DNA of 64,000 bases. Source: Photorhabdus akhurstii. GTDB lineage: Bacteria > Pseudomonadota > Gammaproteobacteria > Enterobacterales > Enterobacteriaceae. Both the position numbers and the translations under genes were made by a program. Shown here piece after piece: positions 59,403-64,000 of this stretch (the first letter of the stretch is position 1; every line of letters starts with the position of its first letter). The DNA is taken from the NCBI RefSeq assembly GCF_018448925.1, contig NZ_RCWE01000004.1, forward strand, positions 310,001 through 374,000, written 5' to 3'. The notes under the pieces were generated by a model. That model was not told the origin of the DNA and did no database searches. It worked only from the letters and a program-made list of their open reading frames with translations.

Positions 59403-59715
59403 ATTTAATTTCCTATAAAAAAATCTACAGTAAATTCCGCAGCTTTCTCAAATCCATAGTTATCTATAGTCTTCCTGGCTACGTGTTCTTCTAAAAAAGT
59501 CTTAATTAAAAAACGGTAAGATATATTTATCATATGTAAGAAATACTATTCCAATAGCGAAAGATAATAAACTGATTAAGAGATAATAACAACAAGAGGA
59601 ATTATTCTGTGCATATTCATCTCCAAAAAATACTCAATAGCAGATTTACCCATTACATTCTCCATTTTTATTCTTAATGTGATCTCCAAATTTTAGTGCG
59701 TATTTTGAGTTGAAT
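59403..59715 (-). pseudogene. Mosaic of effector-tail and immunity relics
   Basis: This gap has no intact gene, but minus-strand fragments are readable. At 59405-59460 the frame ...YGFEKAAEFTVDFFIGN-stop nearly matches the terminus of the intact effector (GEKAAEFVVDLFIGN) and stands just before paralogue D as in the intact arrangement. At about 59510-59595 a fragment reading ISLLSFAIGIVFLTYDKYI resembles the C-terminal span of paralogue B. Near 59595-59640 MNMHRIIPLVVIIS-stop looks like a truncated immunity start preceded by another tail-like GKSAIEYFLE. Several recombination junctions are therefore stacked in 300 bp. Confidence 0.62.
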
Positions 59716-60135
59716 TCAGTTAAAAATATAAGAGTATTTATGACATAAAGCCGTTACTGTTGATATAAAGAAGGATATAAAACTTATATTAATGGTGATG
59801 AAATATATTTTTATCCAGTGGGTCAAATTGGAGGGTAAGTTTTGAATGAAATCATAGGATTCTTGGGGCATATATTTACTACCAGGCTCATTTATCCTTA
59901 TTCTTTTCCCTGTTAATAACTTATAGAAAAATACGGCAGGATGAATCTGACCATGAATACCCATAGAATGACCAATGTATGCTGCTGATGATAAGCAAAA
60001 ACCTTTTTCCATATATAATTCAATAATTTTATCCATCTTTTTTTGATTTATTTTGTAAATAGATGCTGATATAATGAAAAAAACAATAAAAGAAGAGCAA
60101 GAAATAAGTAAAATGATAAAAGTGATTCTATTCAT
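59716..60135 (-). CDS. Two-helix membrane protein, immunity-like paralogue E
   Basis: 139 residues starting MNRITFIILLISCSSFIVFF, SD AGGATTTT. Near-identical in the middle to paralogue F (YIGHSMGIHGQIHPAVFFYK, NEPGSKYMPQESYDF, NLTHWIKIYFITINIS) with different C-terminal helices. A tandem duplication with F is evident. Confidence 0.82.
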   Translation of the reverse strand: MNRITFIILLISCSSFIVFFIISASIYKINQKKMDKIIELYMEKGFCLSSAAYIGHSMGIHGQIHPAVFFYKLLTGKRIRINEPGSKYMPQESYDFIQNLPSNLTHWIKIYFITINISFISFFISTVTALCHKYSYIFN

Positions 60136-60164
60136 ATTAAAATCCTATTGAACATTTAGTATGG

Positions 60165-60572
60165 TTAAGCGTATTTTTCAAACAGGTATATTGCCATTGA
60201 TATAGACAAGGATACAAGGCTTATATTGATAGTGATGAAATATATTTTTATCCAGTGGGTTAAATTGGAGGGTAAATTTTGAATGAAATCATAAGATTCT
60301 TGGGGCATATATTTACTACCAGGCTCATTTATTCTTATTCTTTTTCCTGTCAATAACTTATAGAAAAATACGGCAGGATGAATTTGACCACGAATACCCA
60401 TAGAATGACCAATGTATGCTGCTGCTGATAAGCAAAAGCCTTTTTCCATATATAATTCAATAATTTTATCCATCTTTTTTTGATTTATTTTATAAATAGC
60501 TATAGATATAATGAGAAAAAGATTGAAGGAGATAAAAGAAATAATCAAGATGATAAAAGTGATTATATTCAT
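60165..60572 (-). CDS. Two-helix membrane protein, immunity-like paralogue F
   Basis: 135 residues starting MNIITFIILIISFISFNLFL, SD AGGATTTT. It shares with E the GHSMGI-GQIHPAVFFYKLL block and DFIQNLPSNLTHWIK. The C-terminal span LVSLSISMAIYLFEKYA resembles the immunity relic found to the right of hcp. It is separated from E by 29 bp. Confidence 0.82.
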   Translation of the reverse strand: MNIITFIILIISFISFNLFLIISIAIYKINQKKMDKIIELYMEKGFCLSAAAYIGHSMGIRGQIHPAVFFYKLLTGKRIRINEPGSKYMPQESYDFIQNLPSNLTHWIKIYFITINISLVSLSISMAIYLFEKYA

Positions 60573-60601
60573 ATTAAAATCCTATTGAATGTCCAGTATA
60601 G

Positions 60602-60990
60602 TTAAGAATATTCTCTAAATAGAAATGACTTCATTGTTATGAAGAAAAATGCACCACTTATATTAAAGGTGATGAAATATATTTTTATCCAGTGAGTTAA
60701 TCTGGAGGGTAGGTTTTGAATAAAGTTATAAGATTCTTGGTACATGTATTTACTATCCTTTTCATTGATTCTCATTCTTTTCCCGGTGAGCTGCATATAG
60801 AAAAACATTGCAACCTGATACTGACTATAAATGCCCAAAAAACGGCCCATTTTTGCTCCTGCTAACATATAAAGTCCAGCCTCTGTATATAATTCAATGA
60901 TTTTATTGATGTTGCGCTGATTTATCTTGTAAATAGCTACTGATATTAGGTTTAGCACGATTAATAATACTTTTGAATTAAGATTATTAT
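60602..60990 (-). CDS. Immunity-like paralogue G, N-terminus rebuilt by recombination
   Basis: The frame after about 60960 encodes the usual framework (ISVAIYKINQRNINKIIELY, GRFLGIYSQYQVAMFFY, NEKDSKYMYQESY, SRLTHWIKIYFI). The normal N-terminal helix and start are missing. The frame instead runs into the 3' end of paralogue H out of frame (open to 61051), giving the hydrophobic stretch KVLLIVLNLISVAIY. A GTG at about 60961 could serve as start. Either a functional fusion or a decaying copy. Subgroup as paralogue B. Confidence 0.6.
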
Positions 60991-61365
60991 TGTTGATATG
61001 AGAAAAAATGCTGTACCTATATAAGTGATAATGGTACATATTTTCATCCAATGCGTTAAACTGGAGGGTAGATTTTGAATAAAGTTATAAGATTCTTGGT
61101 GCATATATTTACTATCAGGCTGATTTATCTTCATTTTTTTTCCAGTTAACAGTCTGTAGAAGAACAAAACGACGTGAATCTGATCACGCATCCTTCCGAA
61201 GCGTTGTATTATTATTCCTGTTGGTAAATAAAGTCCTTCTTCTATATATAATTCAATAATTTTATCCATCTTTTTTTGATTTATTTTATAAATGGCTATT
61301 GATATAATCAAAAATAAAAGAGATAAGAAAAGACATATTGTCATTATCAAATCCAATATGCTCAT
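60961..61365 (-). CDS. Two-helix membrane protein, immunity-like paralogue H (next to the effector)
   Basis: 134 residues starting MSILDLIMTICLFLSLLFLI with SD AGGAAAT. It begins 2 bp after the effector stop, so it should be co-translated with it and is the best candidate for the cognate immunity protein. Features: N-terminal span about 6-27, IYKINQKKMDKIIELYIEEG, FGRMRDQIHVVLFFYRLL, NQPDSKYMHQESYNF, C-terminal span about 110-130. I do not recognise a named family. Confidence 0.82.
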   Translation of the reverse strand: MSILDLIMTICLFLSLLFLIISIAIYKINQKKMDKIIELYIEEGLYLPTGIIIQRFGRMRDQIHVVLFFYRLLTGKKMKINQPDSKYMHQESYNFIQNLPSSLTHWMKICTIITYIGTAFFLISTIIILIQKYY

Positions 61366-61367
61366 AA

Positions 61368-62369
61368 TTAATTTCCTATAAACAAATCTACAACGAATTC
61401 AGCAGCCTTTTCGCCACTTTTACTGCCGATATAACCACCTGCTAAGCCACCCCCTGCAATGCAAATTCCAGCAACTAGTCCCCCAGTTGCAGCACCAAGA
61501 GCAACACATGCTGTGCCTGCTGCAATTCCGCCGTAATATCCTCCCAAAAAGCCTAGGCTTGTCCGACCGGAAAATTTACTATATTCTTTGATAGCCACTT
61601 CTTCACATTGTCCTGTTTGTCCATAATTACAGGCATCAATAACCTGCCCGGTGGTATCGATAAAATCTAGACCAATAGCAACTCGGCCACCATATTTCAT
61701 CCATTTAACCATTTTAGCACTGCGGGTGATTATATGACTATATCCCTTTATCGCGCCAATCCCTGCTTTATCCCATTGGTGAGCAATGGCTTTGGTTGAT
61801 AACTTTAACGCATGTTTTAAATTAGGATGTTGGTCGATTTTCAAAGAGAGTCTGCTAAATTTATTTAATAATCCCTTTAAGTTACCCATAATCAACTGTC
61901 TTTCTATATAAAACTCGTGACTGATAAATTTTCGGTTTAGCCCATTTAACCGATATTCTTTTTCATAAAGCTTCTGTAACTTTGACAGATTTTTTTTGAT
62001 TTGGGAGAAATAAGTGTCACCCATTGATGATGCGGTGCCAACTAAGGTTCCTCCTTGATCCAGTACATAGTGAAACAGACCAAAATGACGATGCAAAAAT
62101 GCTGCGGATTCACCAGGCAGAGCTGAAACGGATTGGTTGACTTCATACTGAGATTGTTTCAATAGCTGTATGAGATGTGGGGGATTATAAGAGTCTGGAT
62201 CTGCCACCAGCAAGATTTGCCCCGGTTTCAGGAGTCGGTAATTTGAATTTAATTCCATAAAATAGCGGGCCGCTTCGCTATTTGAATGGCTGAATAACAG
62301 ACTTGCTTGAAAGCTCAATCCTCCGGGTTGCTGTACAACACAGAAACCGGGTTGTATGTTTCTTTTCAT
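61368..62369 (-). CDS. Glycine-zipper protein, candidate T6SS membrane-targeting effector
   Basis: A 333-residue protein divergent from hcp. The N-terminal part (1-110) contains a LysM-like turn, YRLLKPGQILLVADP (44-58). A charged helical middle (about 115-215) includes ISHEFYIERQLIMGNL. The C-terminal 110 residues carry paired cysteines (DACNYGQTGQC) and long glycine/alanine-rich hydrophobic segments (GFLGGYYGGIAAGTACVALG, then ATGGLVAGICIAGGGLAGG), ending EFVVDLFIGN. There is no signal peptide. Glycine zippers that insert in membranes occur in pore-forming interbacterial toxins. Position between hcp and a row of small membrane proteins supports an effector role; no enzymatic motif was seen. 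The family is not recognised by name. Confidence 0.75.
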   Translation of the reverse strand: MKRNIQPGFCVVQQPGGLSFQASLLFSHSNSEAARYFMELNSNYRLLKPGQILLVADPDSYNPPHLIQLLKQSQYEVNQSVSALPGESAAFLHRHFGLFHYVLDQGGTLVGTASSMGDTYFSQIKKNLSKLQKLYEKEYRLNGLNRKFISHEFYIERQLIMGNLKGLLNKFSRLSLKIDQHPNLKHALKLSTKAIAHQWDKAGIGAIKGYSHIITRSAKMVKWMKYGGRVAIGLDFIDTTGQVIDACNYGQTGQCEEVAIKEYSKFSGRTSLGFLGGYYGGIAAGTACVALGAATGGLVAGICIAGGGLAGGYIGSKSGEKAAEFVVDLFIGN

Positions 62370-62749
62370 ATACCCTAATTTGTTCCGCTAGTGGCTTTTA
62401 ACATGCTGACTCAACGTTAGATAACATCACTTAATCAGATAATCGGATTATCTTCAACATATAGTAAACGGGTCTATAATCTCTACAGAGTGAGAATTCA
62501 TAGGGGGTTAGGTGATGGATAAATTCAATCTGATGTTGTCCGTTGATATTGATTAATTTACGGTTTTTTCTATACTAAAGGATAGTAATAGTGTAAGAAG
62601 TTCGTTTGTATATTTTGCCTGACTACAAGCCCTCAATATTTACATTTATATAAGATAACTAACGATTCATTACAATTCTCTTCTTGAAATCAAAGGAAAA
62701 TAATTCAGAATGCGAACTCGAACATAAGGTAAACTAAGTAGGTAAAGCT
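62370..62749. other. Divergent promoter region of effector and hcp
   Basis: A 380-bp AT-rich interval with no gene beyond a 13-codon ORF at 62515 (MDKFNLMLSVDID). The hcp SD is TAGGTAAAG. The effector-proximal part (62370-62430) is repeated at 63400-63453. Promoters were not resolved. Confidence 0.45.
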
Positions 62750-63229
62750 ATGGCAAATATGATTTATGTGACGATAAAAGGTGAATCTCAGGGGCTTATT
62801 TCTCAAGGATGTTCAACTTTGGATTCTATTGGTAATCGGTATCAGAATGGACATGAAAATCAAATTATGGTGTTGCAATTCAATCATGGTCTGACTGTCG
62901 CTCAACATGTCAATTACCAGCCGGTAAACTTCATTAAACTATTAGATAAATCTTCCCCATTGTTAATGATAGCGGCAGCTAATCGTGAAAAACTGGAATT
63001 GACATTTGATATTTATCGGACTTCTCAAATAGGTTCACAGGAACTTTTTTATTCCATTTTGCTCACTGGAGCAAAAATTTGCGATTTAAATGTTAATTAT
63101 CCGCATGTTATTAATGATAATAACGGCCAGCCGGAGGAAGTTGTTTCAGTTCAGTATGTTAATATTACTTGTCGACATCATATGGCGGGAACATCAGGAT
63201 ATTGTATCTGGGATGAGATGGTTTATTGA
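62750..63229 (+). CDS. hcp: Hcp family type VI secretion protein (orphan)
   Basis: A 159-residue Hcp (TssD). The start MANMIYVTIKGESQGLISQG and the internal GCSTLDSIGNRYQNGHENQI and EEVVSVQYVNITCRHHMAG are characteristic of enterobacterial Hcp. Hcp hexamers stack into the T6SS inner tube and carry small effectors in their lumen. No T6SS structural genes are present in the window, so this copy is an orphan that would rely on apparatus encoded elsewhere. It is divergent from the candidate effector. A hairpin terminator follows. Confidence 0.93.
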   Translation: MANMIYVTIKGESQGLISQGCSTLDSIGNRYQNGHENQIMVLQFNHGLTVAQHVNYQPVNFIKLLDKSSPLLMIAAANREKLELTFDIYRTSQIGSQELFYSILLTGAKICDLNVNYPHVINDNNGQPEEVVSVQYVNITCRHHMAGTSGYCIWDEMVY

Positions 63230-63241
63230 TAAATGCAGCTT

Positions 63242-63280
63242 ATACGCTTAGTTTTCATTTAATAGCTAAGCGTATTTTTA
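63242..63280 (+). terminator. hcp terminator
   Basis: TACGCTTAG (63243) pairs with CTAAGCGTA (63266), followed by TTTTTAAT, 13 bp after the hcp stop. Confidence 0.75.
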
Positions 63281-63453
63281 ATAGTAAATACATTGCCATT
63301 GATATCAAGAATAATATAAGGCTTATATTAATGGTGATGAAATATGTTATTGTCCAGTGAATTGCTGTACGATACAGGAACTGGGTTGAATGTTTCTTTT
63401 CTTTGCTTCGGTAGTCGTTTTTAACATGTTGACTCAACGTTAGGTAACATAAC
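63279..63453 (-). pseudogene. Fused relic: immunity C-terminus and effector 5' end
   Basis: On the minus strand, about 63279-63357 encodes a piece like the immunity C-terminal span (TYFITINISLILFLISMAMY; compare paralogue F). It is joined to 63362-63453, which matches the intact effector start and upstream region (62328-62430): TTGCTGTACGATACAGGAAC versus TTGCTGTACAACACAGAAAC. The effector start codon has become AAG. Everything between effector codon ~15 and the immunity tail is missing, consistent with a deletion inside a former second unit. Confidence 0.75.
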
Positions 63454-63589
63454 TTTCTTATCGTTTCATCACCACCATTGCTTAATAAAATGATAAGATT
63501 ATTTTTAGTTTATAAATGTACACGTTTTTAATTCTACCGCGCTATGTTTTCTTAGCAATCCTAAAGGGTGTCGTGCGAATGATTCTGAT

Positions 63590-63727
63590 CTAAATCTCAA
63601 AGCTGGAACCTATCGTTAGCGCTTTTCCATATTCTCTGTAAAATCTCTCCAGCGATTTTCCTGCCTGAGCGGTGCCTCTTAAGCGGGGAGTAAATAAGGC
63701 TTGAATTGGATTTAAGGAACGAAATAT
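63590..63727 (-). pseudogene. Short coding relic of unknown origin
   Basis: A minus-strand open frame of about 45 codons without a start, ending TAG at 63590: it includes PIQALFTPRLRGTAQAGKSL and ERFYREYGKALTIGSSFEI. The composition is less AT-rich than its surroundings and the peptide looks natural. I do not recognise the family; it may be the end of a lost gene. Confidence 0.35.
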
Positions 63728-63791
63728 ATCAATTTTGTTACGTTACACCTTAAAGGGTTTGTGATAAATTCAATCCGTTTTTGTCTATTAA
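63726..63791. repeat. Right copy of the repeat flanking the Hcp island
   Basis: Imperfect direct repeat of 57336-57404 (TATATCAATTTTGTTACG... against TATACCATTTTTGTTACC...). It lies just upstream of the SMR gene and probably contains part of its promoter. Confidence 0.65.
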
Positions 63792-63831
63792 TATTGGTCG
63801 ATTTGTTATTTCTACTATAGAGAGTAAGGAT

Positions 63832-64000
63832 ATGAATGGATTTGCATATTTAGCAATGGCAATTGTTGCCGAAGTTATCGCAACGGCTTCATTAAAAGCC
63901 TCCGATGGGTTTAGTAAATTATTCCCCTCTATACTGGTCATTGTTGGATACGGCATTGCTTTCTGGGGGTTATCCCAGGTGGTTAAAGTGGTGCCATTAG
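63832..64000 (+). CDS. SMR-family (EmrE/QacE-like) exporter, 5' part
   Basis: 56 residues before the window ends. It starts MNGFAYLAMAIVAEVIATAS with the essential membrane glutamate at position 14, then KASDGFSKLFPSILVIVGYG and FWGLSQVVKVVPL, matching the first two helices of EmrE. The family exports quaternary ammonium compounds as a proton antiporter. SD AGAGAGTAAGG. Confidence 0.88.
   Translation, partial: MNGFAYLAMAIVAEVIATASLKASDGFSKLFPSILVIVGYGIAFWGLSQVVKVVPL

Noticed and set aside
57563-61365. CRISPR-like array suggested by regular repeated sequence
   Set aside because: The repeats are ~400-bp paralogous coding units with intact frames, not short repeats with unique spacers.
63255-63437. 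60-codon minus-strand ORF as a functional small membrane protein
   Set aside because: It is a chance fusion of an immunity tail fragment and effector upstream DNA, without SD, and is better described as a relic.

Overview
The window is a chromosomal segment of an enterobacterium in the Morganellaceae. Photorhabdus is the best guess and Xenorhabdus the alternative. The basis is protein similarity and gene order recalled from E. coli, low G+C composition, three 127-bp ERIC/IRU repeats, and hok, Hcp and toxin/immunity-like islands set into an E. coli-like backbone. No database search was possible, so all names rest on recognised sequence.

Backbone, left to right: ydiK (partial), ydiJ-menI, sufABCDSE (iron-stress Fe-S assembly behind a Fur-like box), ldtE, lpp, pykF (with a Cra-like site), two tRNA-Val(GAC), mdtK, ribE, cfa, punC/punR, purR, ynhF, grxD, rnt-gloA, ydhL, slyA, slyB, anmK, pdxH, tyrS, pdxY, gstA, fabI, sapABCDF, ryhB, pspF/pspABC, ycjXF, tyrR, tpx, mppA-zntB, fnrS, ttcA and the start of an SMR (EmrE-like) exporter gene. 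Two conserved small RNAs are recognisable: ryhB between sapA and pspF under Fur-like boxes, and fnrS between zntB and ttcA with an FNR box at about -42.

Accessory insertions interrupt this backbone. (1) Two tandem hok/mok/sok type I toxin-antitoxin loci lie between menI and sufA. (2) A crotonase-family gene and over 1 kb of AT-rich DNA lie between lpp and pykF. (3) Between ribE and cfa there is a 37-codon peptide gene, possibly a RiPP precursor, followed by an M29-peptidase-like gene cut in two by an IS200-type element. (4) An AT-rich orphan gene lies between gstA and fabI. (5) A ParE/RelE toxin-antitoxin pair sits inside the psp-ycjXF region.

The most interesting part is 57.3-63.8 kb: an orphan Type VI secretion Hcp gene, a divergent 333-aa glycine-zipper protein (candidate membrane-targeting effector), and behind it eight paralogous small two-helix membrane proteins (candidate immunity proteins). 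Scattered through this island are relics: two effector C-terminal tails, an hcp fragment, and an effector 5' end that has lost its start codon. The island is bracketed by an imperfect ~66-bp direct repeat. This looks like the remains of a tandem array of hcp/effector/immunity units that has been shuffled by recombination while keeping the immunity genes.
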